A stretch of 64,000 nt of DNA from Desnuesiella massiliensis (GTDB lineage Bacteria > Bacillota > Clostridia > Clostridiales > Clostridiaceae), in assembly GCF_001403615.1 (NCBI RefSeq), contig NZ_LN879457.1:1462910-1526909 (forward strand), in the 5' to 3' direction. How positions within the stretch are numbered: the stretch's first letter is position 1; each line of letters starts with the position of its first letter. The notes beneath the pieces are model-generated. The model saw only the letters and a list, made by a program, of their open reading frames with translations. It made no database searches and had not been told where the DNA came from. Below, piece after piece: positions 25,926 through 34,260 of the stretch. The position numbers and the translations under genes are program-made.

Positions 25926-26624
25926 TTAATTATTCCTGATATTAATGATATTTCTATTTATTAAATGCCTTATGATATTTTTATATAAAAAAGCTTTTAT
26001 ATCACTTAAATTAGTTCCAAACTTACCATAGAAATCATCTGGACTATCAAATAGTCCAAAATCTTTGTTGATACCCTTACTTTGTATATAAGTATGGTTT
26101 TCATCCCATTCTACAGTAGGATTATTTAAATCCTCTGTGGCTACCCCATAGCCACAAAAATTAGTAGTACAGCTATTAAATCTCTTTTGAAGGCTTCTTA
26201 AATATAAATTATCTATAATAAGGCCCTCCATATTAAACCACTGATTATTATAATAGATTTCTACCCAGCTATGAATTATTTCTTTAGGAGCTATAGCATA
26301 GGCAAATTTAGTGAGTGCTCCTTTTTGCAACTCCTTATTGATAGTAAAGCCATGGAATCTGCACTTAATCCCTACTGCTCTTAAAAGGGCCATGAATAGA
26401 GTGGCTTTAGTATTACACTGTCCATATCCATCCTTTAGCACCTGGGAAGCCTTTATATCGTCTGAAGCATTGTATCCAAAAAGAATATCATCTTTTACGT
26501 AACTATAAATACCTTTAATTTTTTCATAATGGCTTAAATTCCTCCAGTTTTTTTCTATTATAAGTTTTTGTATTACCTCATCTGTATAATCAAGTAGCCT
26601 AGTCTCTTTTAAATACTTATCCAT
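25926..26624 (-). CDS. Transglutaminase-like cysteine protease fold protein
   Basis: A 232-residue cytoplasmic protein without signal peptide. ASQVLKDGYGQCNTKATLFM carries the catalytic Cys of the transglutaminase core, IIHSWVEIYYNNQWFNMEG the catalytic His, with the third residue expected in the following strand. Members act as proteases or amidases; no substrate can be given. I start at 26624 (ATGGATAAG preceded by AGGTTGTAGG). The open frame runs 41 codons further upstream, but those codons are read through the 108-bp palindromic element and are not coding. Confidence 0.78.
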   Translation of the reverse strand: MDKYLKETRLLDYTDEVIQKLIIEKNWRNLSHYEKIKGIYSYVKDDILFGYNASDDIKASQVLKDGYGQCNTKATLFMALLRAVGIKCRFHGFTINKELQKGALTKFAYAIAPKEIIHSWVEIYYNNQWFNMEGLIIDNLYLRSLQKRFNSCTTNFCGYGVATEDLNNPTVEWDENHTYIQSKGINKDFGLFDSPDDFYGKFGTNLSDIKAFLYKNIIRHLINRNIINIRNN

Positions 26625-26650
26625 AAACCTACAACCTTTCTTGCTTTGTT

Positions 26651-26758
26651 TATAGGAGGATATGAAAAAAGGTATTCTATAGGTTTTCCTACACCGCGCG
26701 TGGAGCCCCACCAGCGGCCCGTGAAAAAGAACACCTATATTTTTCACACCCTCCTATA
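26651..26758. repeat. 108-bp palindromic element, copy 1
   Basis: It starts TATAGGAGGATATGAAAAAA and ends TTTTTCACACCCTCCTATA, so the ends are inverted repeats. The core contains CCGCGCGTGGAGCCCCACC and AGCGGCCCGTG and is richer in G+C than the surroundings. It is in the orientation opposite to copies 2 and 4. It lies between the AraC and transglutaminase-like genes, both on the minus strand. Confidence 0.9.
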
Positions 26759-26767
26759 GATATCCTA

Positions 26768-27559
26768 TCATTTTGTGCTGAAAAACAATTGAATGAACTT
26801 GCTATTTTTAATAACTTCAGTTATTGAAAAACCAAACATTCTTCTAAAGGTTCTGGAAAGATGTGCTGAATCAGAAAAACCACTGTTATAGGCCGCTTCA
26901 GTGAAGTTATAATTATTGTACATTAATCTTAAAGCTTTTTGTATTCTTATCCATAGAATATATTGTCTTATAGGTATGCCTATTTCCTCTTTAAAAAGAT
27001 GTATTAATCTGCTTTCAGATAAGTATACCAGCTTTGCCATATGCTTTACTGGAATATTTAACTCCTCTGAATTCCTCATAAAATCTATTAGATACTGTAC
27101 TCTTGAATCTAAATTCCTATTAATTCTTATATCCCTTATAAAAGTTCTCATTATATTTTCATATAATTCTTCAACATTTCGTTCTTCTTCAATAAGACTT
27201 AGAAAATCCTTGCTTAATTCTCTAATATGATCAATTTCTTCTTCTCTCACTAGATAAAGGCTTTGCTCCTTTAATAAGGTTTCTTTTATTCTTATACCTT
27301 CCTCAGACTCCGGTGAAATAAGTACCAATAACTTATTGCAATTTTCTCCATTCAGCTTATGATTATAATCACTATTAATAATAACACCTTTATAGCTTTG
27401 ATTGTTGTCCATTATCTCCAAATCAAATTGATTTTCTAGAGCAATAGTCAGCTGTATATAATGGTGCTCATGCTGAGTATTGTCCAAAATTTCACCTAAG
27501 TACAATATAAATCTAGTCCCTAGATATATAACCGATCTATTGTCTTCTACTAAATTCAT
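26768..27559 (-). CDS. AraC family transcriptional regulator
   Basis: A 263-residue protein with an N-terminal cupin-like part (HEHHYIQLTIALEN) and two C-terminal HTH motifs (about 165-255): IPVKHMAKLVYLSESRLIHL and FTEAAYNSGFSDSAHLSRTF. The effector is unknown. AGGAG lies before the ATG. The gene follows the multicopper oxidase on the same strand and precedes the transglutaminase-like gene, separated by the palindromic element. A 15-codon remnant of another gene lies directly upstream. Confidence 0.87.
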   Translation of the reverse strand: MNLVEDNRSVIYLGTRFILYLGEILDNTQHEHHYIQLTIALENQFDLEIMDNNQSYKGVIINSDYNHKLNGENCNKLLVLISPESEEGIRIKETLLKEQSLYLVREEEIDHIRELSKDFLSLIEEERNVEELYENIMRTFIRDIRINRNLDSRVQYLIDFMRNSEELNIPVKHMAKLVYLSESRLIHLFKEEIGIPIRQYILWIRIQKALRLMYNNYNFTEAAYNSGFSDSAHLSRTFRRMFGFSITEVIKNSKFIQLFFSTK

Positions 27560-27579
27560 ATAATTCTCCTAAATCATTT

Positions 27580-27627
27580 TTATTCTTTATTCTCAATTAT
27601 ACATAATTTATCCAGTGTCTGTAATAC
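27580..27627 (-). pseudogene. C-terminal remnant of a paralogue of the membrane protein at 31569
   Basis: The minus strand reads V-LQTLDKLCIIEN-KE-stop. The gene at 31569 ends A-LQTLDKLCIIEN-EG-stop, and the DNA matches over about 45 bases with few changes. Similarity stops one codon upstream, where this copy has TAA. The scrap suggests a former second copy or a recombination joint around the multicopper oxidase gene. Confidence 0.7.
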
Positions 27628-27650
27628 TTATAGACATTATGAATTTATAA

Positions 27651-27685
27651 AAGGAAAGTTGACCCTATGGGCCGCCTTTCCTTCC
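27651..27685 (-). terminator. Terminator of the multicopper oxidase gene
   Basis: AAGGAAAG (27651-27658) pairs with CTTTCCTT (27676-27683); the minus-strand run after the stem is TTATAAATT. Confidence 0.6.
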
Positions 27686-27691
27686 TTAATA

Positions 27692-30600
27692 CTAACTCTC
27701 ATACTTTTCTTCATCAAAAGGGTTGTTGTCATTTATTACTTTTAGATTTTTATAGATTCTATCATATATTCTAAATATTCCCCACATGCCTAATTCTACA
27801 TCCCAACGGAATATTCCAGATCGATATGCGTAATCACCTGGTTTTTCATTGGCTCCACCTTCTAATAAAACATTAAATACATTACCAACGCTTATTGCTC
27901 CTTGCACTGATATAATATCAGAAAATGGATCTGAATATTGAGCTCTCCATGAATGACCATGCAATACAAAGCTGTGATTTCGTGGTTTATCTGCTGGCAT
28001 AAGGAGTCTTATTCTTATAGGATCACCAGGATATGATTTAAAAATAGGGGTAGCTGGATCCCCATGAATTTTTGAACTCATTACAAGATGAACTCTCGGA
28101 TCTTCCTTCAAACGATTTTCAAAACGCTCAGATCTGTAGTTAAATCCCTTTTGGCCTTGATCTTCAAAGTCAAGACGAGCCATATCATGTCCAGCGTCAA
28201 TTGGGTCTGGTATTGGTTTATCATCTTTATCATATAAGCTTATACCATCTTGCATAAACACTACAAATTCTCTAAAGTCTGGTATACCAGGATTAGATAT
28301 TACTATCTGTTCTTGGTAACCAACCTTTAACTCCTCACCAGTTTGTGGATGGACATATTTAGATCCTGTAGGTTCTATTATGATAGCTCCAAAAAGCCCA
28401 TGATGTCTATGGTTGCGTATATCTCCAAAGCCAGTAAGCATACATGCACCTAATTCAGAATCAGCAAACCATCTATAGGTTATACTTTCTCCAGGAGCAA
28501 TACTTTGGTCATAGTTGAAACCTACTGTTGCCCCATCAGATACTAGAACATCATACTTTAGTAATTGCGCATGAATAGAAACTCTATTTGATGGGGGAAA
28601 TGGTGTATCTACAGGAACTCTAGGGTGCTCATCTTGTGTTATTGGGTTAAAAATATGATTTGTTAAAGTTATTTCTATACAATCTCCTGCATTTGCTCTT
28701 AATATTAAAGGTTTCGGTATCATAGTTCCATCCATAATTGCCTTTTCATGTTCTGCCAATATAAACATCAATCCATTTGGATCATGATCTCCAAATTTAT
28801 TGTAAATAATATCCTTTTGTATAGCAACAATATCAAATTTTCTTATATTAACGTTTTTAGTACAAGGATAATCAAAACACTTTGCTATAGGTGGCGGATT
28901 TCCTGTTTTACAAGGCAAAGGTTTTGTTTGTTTTGGTGGCAAAGGTCTATCACCAAGAGGCAATAGGTGAGAAACTTGTTCTTTATGAACCCTTAATATC
29001 CCCCATAAGCCAAGCCATAAATCATCAATTCCTCCAAAGTAATATAAATAATCTCCATTTTTATAATCTTCATCTATTTCTATATTAAAAGCTTCTGATA
29101 TGCCTAAAGTTTGTGACTGGATAAGAGGAGACGCCATATCCGTAGGCTCCTTTCTCCATCTTAAGCCATGAAGATTAAAAGAGTGTTGTTCTTCATGAGC
29201 TCCATCAAAAAGCCTTATACGTATAGGATCTCCTTCGTAACTCTCAAGAAGAGGCGTACTTGGATCTCCATGCATATAGGAGCTAAAAACATAAGCTGGA
29301 TCACCTTTTCGGAATTGGAAAGGTTCATTCTTATAGTTTATACCCATAACTCCTGGATCATCGTGTGAACCTGGGAAAGGAGGTGGATTTAAAGGTTTTC
29401 CATCCTTATCAAATAGCAGGGCAAAATCATGAACTGCTAAAACAAATTCTCTAAAATCAGGCTCACCAGGTCTTTTTATTATAGCCTTAGTTCCACACTT
29501 TATTTCATTACCGGTTTCAGAATCATGATAAGTGGAGTTATGAGGTTCAATAATCAATGCACCAAATAGCCCATGCTGCTGGTGTGAGTTTGGAAATAAG
29601 TGGTCGTGAAAAAATATGGTTCTTAATTCTGTATCTGCATAAAATCGTTCAATAATAGTATCACCAAAATCAGCGGATGAATCATTACACCATCCGTTAG
29701 CACCTCCATCAGAAGCAATGGTGTCAAATTTAACTAGGTGTATATGCCAACCTGTTTCAGTGGTTTCACTCTTCAACTGAAAGGCATTTCCACCTATTGT
29801 TTTAGGAAGTTTATTTGTAAGTCTAATTTCTATACAATCTCCCACATTTGCTCTTATAACAAATGGTTCAGGCTCTTTTTTACCATCTCTAATTTCTTCT
29901 TCATTCTCTTTTAAAACAAATATCCTTCCCTCAGGATCATGCCATCCTTGACTATTATATTTTATGGGGACTTGTATAGCCACCACTTCAAAAACCTTAG
30001 TAACTGTATCTGCGGGACAAGGATTGGAATATAAAGCTCCTGGTTTTGCATCTTGAACAAAGTTTGACTGTTCTATTTCAGTGGGCTCTCTGCCATCTAC
30101 AATTCCTAGTGGGGGCTTAAAAGCCTTTTTCCCAAATTCACCTGTTATAAATCGCGGATACCCTGGATGCTCATCATCTGGTGGCAATGGTGGAGTTCTA
30201 TCTGGCAGTGGAATTAGTGCAGGTACACAGCTGCCATCAGGAAGCACTTGCCTTCCATCTTCTAATCTATCTAGTATTCTCCATAAACCCCACATTCCTT
30301 CCATAAAGTGCGGGTAAAGATGGCAGTGCCATATAACATCACCTATACATCCATTTAAGCTTCCTGCTCCAAATAAAGGTTCAATAGTAAAGCTTTGTTG
30401 AGGACTAAAGGATATAGAGTCAATTATAGTAGACTTAGGATCATTAGGTTCTAATCTCCATTGGTGATTATGAAGATGGAATACATGAGTTTCCTTTATT
30501 CCAGCGTTAATCACTCTAATCTTAGAAGGGTCCCCTTTATAGGCACGCAATACAGGCGTATCTGGGTCTCCAAAAGGCCATGAGCTCATTGATATTTCTT

Positions 30601-31390
30601 CGCCAACTCCGCCTGTACCATGAGGATGACGATTTCTCATGGGCTCTGCTCTATAATTTATAGCCATAGTGGATTCTGGCATTCCAGTTTCGTGACTCAC
30701 AGGTGGATTTCCGTTAACATCTTTTATCTCTGGTTCATCGTGAAATATTGTAACGTATTCTCTAAAGTCTGGTAGTGAAGGATGGTGTATATCTGCATAT
30801 AGACCGCTTTTAATTTCTTTGCCTGTTACGGGGTCGGTCCAGGTAGCTCCTACAGGTTCAACTATTAATGCTCCGAAAAGCCCGTGACCATTTGTAGATT
30901 CTTCAGAGCTTCTAGGATCAGACATATCGTGGAAGAAGAATACTCCTTCCTTATCAGCCACCCATTTATATCTTATTTTCTCCCTAGTTGTAGTATTAGG
31001 ATTAAGGCCTATAGAAGCACCATCAGAATTTAAAACATTATACTGTATACCTTGAATATGAATAGATGCAGGCCTATCTAATTTGTTTTCAAAGTCTATA
31101 ATCAAAAGATCTCCTAAATTTGCTCTTATAACTAGAGGCTGTATAATATCTACAGGAGTAAAAGGATTTTCTTCTACTTCTTTTCTTAAAATATCTTCAT
31201 TTTCTTTTAACACATACATTAATCCATTGGGATCGTGATCTCCATGAATCTTGCCTCCGGTTTCATTGGATATAGCCTTGTTATATACGATTTTAGTAGA
31301 TATAGCAAGAATATTAAATCGTCTAACTTTTAAATATCTTCCTTTGTAATAAAGCTTATCATCATAGGGTTTATAACTTTTTTCACTCAT
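27692..31390 (-). CDS. Six-cupredoxin-domain multicopper oxidase (MnxG-like)
   Basis: The 1232-residue protein is made of three homologous units of about 400 residues (starting near 22, 465 and 848), each with two cupredoxin domains. Unit 1's second domain holds HVFHLH (302-307) and HCHLYPHFMEGM (355-366), giving the complete type 1 copper site and half the trinuclear site. Unit 2's first domain holds HIH (549-551) and HDH (595-597), the other half. Unit 3 and the remaining domains have lost most ligands. Length and plan recall MnxG of Bacillus, and spore-coat oxidases are a possibility. No signal peptide is seen. ATG preceded by AGGAGTGAT. Confidence 0.85.
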   Translation of the reverse strand: MSEKSYKPYDDKLYYKGRYLKVRRFNILAISTKIVYNKAISNETGGKIHGDHDPNGLMYVLKENEDILRKEVEENPFTPVDIIQPLVIRANLGDLLIIDFENKLDRPASIHIQGIQYNVLNSDGASIGLNPNTTTREKIRYKWVADKEGVFFFHDMSDPRSSEESTNGHGLFGALIVEPVGATWTDPVTGKEIKSGLYADIHHPSLPDFREYVTIFHDEPEIKDVNGNPPVSHETGMPESTMAINYRAEPMRNRHPHGTGGVGEEISMSSWPFGDPDTPVLRAYKGDPSKIRVINAGIKETHVFHLHNHQWRLEPNDPKSTIIDSISFSPQQSFTIEPLFGAGSLNGCIGDVIWHCHLYPHFMEGMWGLWRILDRLEDGRQVLPDGSCVPALIPLPDRTPPLPPDDEHPGYPRFITGEFGKKAFKPPLGIVDGREPTEIEQSNFVQDAKPGALYSNPCPADTVTKVFEVVAIQVPIKYNSQGWHDPEGRIFVLKENEEEIRDGKKEPEPFVIRANVGDCIEIRLTNKLPKTIGGNAFQLKSETTETGWHIHLVKFDTIASDGGANGWCNDSSADFGDTIIERFYADTELRTIFFHDHLFPNSHQQHGLFGALIIEPHNSTYHDSETGNEIKCGTKAIIKRPGEPDFREFVLAVHDFALLFDKDGKPLNPPPFPGSHDDPGVMGINYKNEPFQFRKGDPAYVFSSYMHGDPSTPLLESYEGDPIRIRLFDGAHEEQHSFNLHGLRWRKEPTDMASPLIQSQTLGISEAFNIEIDEDYKNGDYLYYFGGIDDLWLGLWGILRVHKEQVSHLLPLGDRPLPPKQTKPLPCKTGNPPPIAKCFDYPCTKNVNIRKFDIVAIQKDIIYNKFGDHDPNGLMFILAEHEKAIMDGTMIPKPLILRANAGDCIEITLTNHIFNPITQDEHPRVPVDTPFPPSNRVSIHAQLLKYDVLVSDGATVGFNYDQSIAPGESITYRWFADSELGACMLTGFGDIRNHRHHGLFGAIIIEPTGSKYVHPQTGEELKVGYQEQIVISNPGIPDFREFVVFMQDGISLYDKDDKPIPDPIDAGHDMARLDFEDQGQKGFNYRSERFENRLKEDPRVHLVMSSKIHGDPATPIFKSYPGDPIRIRLLMPADKPRNHSFVLHGHSWRAQYSDPFSDIISVQGAISVGNVFNVLLEGGANEKPGDYAYRSGIFRWDVELGMWGIFRIYDRIYKNLKVINDNNPFDEEKYES

Positions 31391-31568
31391 TGTTTTATCA
31401 CTCCTCGTATGGTTTCATTAAAGGGAGTAATCGACTATTCATAATATCTAAATTTATATTTTCTCATACTATATATTATGAAAAAAGTATAATATGTTTC
31501 ACATAACACCTTTTCACCAAAGTCTTTATACAAAGTTATATATTTAAATCAGTTTCATTAGACTATTC

Positions 31569-32213
31569 TTATCCTTCATTTTCAATTATACACAATTTAT
31601 CCAGGGTCTGTAATGCTGTTCTATATCCTTTTTTAGTAAGGTCATTATCATAAAGCTCTTCATAGCTCATAGCATCAATGTCCTTAGACAGAATCTCTTC
31701 AAAATTGCTTCCATAAATCTTCTTAAGTATATCCTCATAGCCACCTATAATCTTTTTAAAACAGTTTTCATCATATAAATCACAATTTAGAATATCATAA
31801 TTAACCTTTTCTATAATTCCATAGAATTGATAAATATAGCTCAGTTCTTTAAGGGTATACTTATCCGTAAGAGTGGAGACAACACAGGAATAGTCTTTAT
31901 TTATAGGGATGGGATATTTATTTTGTAAATCACCCTTTCTATAATCTTTTAAAGTTCTTATACTTTGAAATAGGGCAGTGCATATATCCAATCTCACTAT
32001 ATTAGCGTTGGCACAAAAATCTCTTTGCTTATGAAACTCTTCGTAACTTCTATTTTCTTTCATTAATTTATATTGCTCTTCAATATTTCTTACAGTGGTT
32101 TTTTTACTTATTATCCAACTGAATAAAGCTCCTATTAAGGTTCCCATTAGTATAGCAGTTGCAGATATAATAGTATTTATCAAATGTACAGGAATCCAAA
32201 TATAAGATAGCAA
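31569..32213 (-). CDS. Unknown membrane-anchored protein
   Basis: I do not recognise this 214-residue protein. It has one N-terminal membrane helix (about 15-40, VHLINTIISATAILMGTLIG), then a mostly helical soluble part of about 170 residues with several Cys. The start is taken as the TTG at 32213 because GAGAGGGG lies 8 bases upstream; an in-frame TTG at 32231 overlaps that site. A 15-codon remnant of the same C-terminus lies at 27580. The gene is between the multicopper oxidase and the LacI regulator on the same strand. Confidence 0.6.
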   Translation of the reverse strand: MLSYIWIPVHLINTIISATAILMGTLIGALFSWIISKKTTVRNIEEQYKLMKENRSYEEFHKQRDFCANANIVRLDICTALFQSIRTLKDYRKGDLQNKYPIPINKDYSCVVSTLTDKYTLKELSYIYQFYGIIEKVNYDILNCDLYDENCFKKIIGGYEDILKKIYGSNFEEILSKDIDAMSYEELYDNDLTKKGYRTALQTLDKLCIIENEG

Positions 32214-32306
32214 TTTTAAAACCCCTCTCAAAATATAAGTTTATAAAATATATTCTGTAAAAGCTCATGTTTTTATTCCCTTAAAGGTTGATAATCGTTT
32301 AAATGC

Positions 32307-32342
32307 AAAAACTGCCAGAAGCAATGCTCTCCTGACAGTTTT
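32307..32342 (-). terminator. Terminator of the glycosidase/EamA/LacI operon
   Basis: AAAACTG-CAG (32307 on) pairs with CTGACAGTTTT (32332-32342) with a bulge; T-rich on the minus strand after the stem. Confidence 0.6.
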
Positions 32343-32348
32343 CTAAGT

Positions 32349-33344
32349 TTATATCTCTTTACAACTTTCTCTTATTACCAACTTAGTAGGTATAACTACT
32401 CTCTTACTTATTTTTCGTTCATCTCTTATTCTTTCCATCAACATCTGTATGGTAGTTTCACTCATAAACTCTGTATATATTCTTATAGTGGTTAAGGCTG
32501 GCACTATATATTTAGCGGTGGATATATCATTAAATCCTATTATGCTTATATCATCTGGGATTTTTAGCCCTTTTTCTAGTATCGCCTTATAAGCACCTAT
32601 GGCCATGGAATCGTTGGCTATAAAGAAAGCCGTAGGATACTTTCCAGTCTCCAATATATCCTTCATGAGCTTATATCCGCTGGCAGGGGTAAAACTTCCA
32701 ATCCTTACGAATTCTTCCTTAAGCATTCCTTTTGAATTCATATACTCATGGTAGTATCTCTCTCTTATGTCTTTGTCCTCTTCTCTGTCCTGCTCCGAGG
32801 AGTCTCTCCCTCCTATAAAACCTATGGACTTATGACCTAAAGATATTAGATAATTCAAAGCCTTCTTTACTGCCCTTCTTATATCTACCACTACGGAATC
32901 AAAATCTTCTTCCTCAGGACTATAATCCACAAAAACAATATTACGATCCCAACTTCTAAGGTTATTCATTTCAGCATTAGTAAACCCCCCAATGGCAATT
33001 ATACCATCTAGTTCCTTTACCCTTTCAATGGTTTCTTCTTTTCCTATAATAGAATATTGTATTTTTTCCTCCTCAAGAAGCTGCTCAATAGAGTGTCTTA
33101 TGAATAGATAATAGGTATCTTCTATTTCCTCTATTTCCGAATATCCTTTTATTATACCTATTCTTAAGGAAGGCTTTTTACTCTTTCGATTTTTAGTAGT
33201 AACATATTCCAGCTCTTGAGCTATTTCAAAAATTTTTTTTCGGGTAGTATCTGCTACATTTAAACTTTCATCATAATTTAGAACTCTGGAAACCGTAGCT
33301 AATGATACCCCTGCTCTTTCCGCTATATCTCTAATGGTGGCCAT
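32349..33344 (-). CDS. LacI family transcriptional regulator
   Basis: A 331-residue LacI/GalR protein. The N-terminal HTH ATIRDIAERAGVSLATVSRVLN is followed by a hinge and a periplasmic-binding-protein-like domain (from about 60), with AFFIANDSMAIGAYKAI and DISIIGFNDISTAKYIVPALTT. The organisation resembles the GalR-like regulators of Gram-positives (EEIEDTYYLFIRHSIE). It is the last gene of an operon after a glycosidase and a permease, so it probably represses them in response to a sugar. A candidate operator TTTTAGTAAAA occurs twice before the operon. Confidence 0.9.
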   Translation of the reverse strand: MATIRDIAERAGVSLATVSRVLNYDESLNVADTTRKKIFEIAQELEYVTTKNRKSKKPSLRIGIIKGYSEIEEIEDTYYLFIRHSIEQLLEEEKIQYSIIGKEETIERVKELDGIIAIGGFTNAEMNNLRSWDRNIVFVDYSPEEEDFDSVVVDIRRAVKKALNYLISLGHKSIGFIGGRDSSEQDREEDKDIRERYYHEYMNSKGMLKEEFVRIGSFTPASGYKLMKDILETGKYPTAFFIANDSMAIGAYKAILEKGLKIPDDISIIGFNDISTAKYIVPALTTIRIYTEFMSETTIQMLMERIRDERKISKRVVIPTKLVIRESCKEI

Positions 33345-33379
33345 AAAATCACATACCTTTCTTACCCCTATATTATCTT

Positions 33380-34246
33380 CTAATCTTTAGTTTTTAAAAA
33401 AGAAAGCTTTGTTTCCGTAATCAGTATTGCTAAGAAAATTATACCACAGCCTATAATCATTTTTGAATTAAGTTTTTCACCTAAAATAATTATTGAAGCC
33501 AAAGTTCCAAATACCGCTTCCGTAGATAATATTATGGCCGTCTTCGTAGCACTGGTGTATTTTTGCGCTATATTTTGAAGCAAAAAGGCTATGGTAGTGC
33601 TTACTACGCCTAAATATATAATGGCGAGGCTTCCTTTAGTGGTTAAAGGCGCAGTATCCTTTACAAATATCAAAGATATAGCTGATAATATAAAGGCCAT
33701 TATCATCTGTATTATTGTTAACTGTATAGGACTATATTTATTACTATAATATCCAATGGAAATTATATGCATGGCAAAGCCCAATGCACAAATAAGTGTT
33801 AAGGAATCTCCTGCTTTTATGCTAAAGGAACCCTCTAGGGTTAAAAAGCTTATACCCACAATGGTAAGCAAAGCCCCAATCATAGAATATTTATCTGGTG
33901 CTTTCTTAAGTATTATCCAATATAAAAAAGGCACTATTACTACATTAGTAGCTGTGAGGAAAGCATTCTTTGATGGAGTAGTATACTGAAGTCCTATGGT
34001 TTGAAAAGCAAAGGCTACATATAGAAAAAATCCGATTATAGCTCCTGCTTTAACCTGTGGAAATCTAATTCCTTTAAACTCCTTCCAGAATATTATTACC
34101 ATCAAAAGACTCGATATAAAAAATCTATAAGCCATTATCTGAAAGGGATATAAATTGGCATCTAAAGCCATTTGCGCGGCTACAAAGCCTGTTCCCCATA
34201 TCATAGCCACTAGCGCTAATGACAAATCTGCAGTAGTTTTTTTCAT
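33380..34246 (-). CDS. EamA/DMT family transporter
   Basis: A 288-residue protein with about ten membrane helices in two EamA repeats. MIWGTGFVAAQMAL at the N-terminus and LQYTTPSKNAFLTATNVVIVPFL are typical of the family. Substrates range from amino acids to sugars and metabolites; here, between a glycosidase and a LacI regulator, a glycoside product is possible but unproven. The ATG at 34246 has an AAGGA site. An alternative ATG at 34264 overlaps the glycosidase stop (ATGA) and would give 294 residues. Confidence 0.85.
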   Translation of the reverse strand: MKKTTADLSLALVAMIWGTGFVAAQMALDANLYPFQIMAYRFFISSLLMVIIFWKEFKGIRFPQVKAGAIIGFFLYVAFAFQTIGLQYTTPSKNAFLTATNVVIVPFLYWIILKKAPDKYSMIGALLTIVGISFLTLEGSFSIKAGDSLTLICALGFAMHIISIGYYSNKYSPIQLTIIQMIMAFILSAISLIFVKDTAPLTTKGSLAIIYLGVVSTTIAFLLQNIAQKYTSATKTAIILSTEAVFGTLASIIILGEKLNSKMIIGCGIIFLAILITETKLSFLKTKD

Positions 34247-34260
34247 AATATTATCATCCT

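Noticed and set aside
26625..26747. Open frame extending the transglutaminase-like protein by 41 residues
   Set aside because: These codons come from the 108-bp palindromic element, which occurs elsewhere in non-coding positions; the ATG at 26624 has its own ribosome site.
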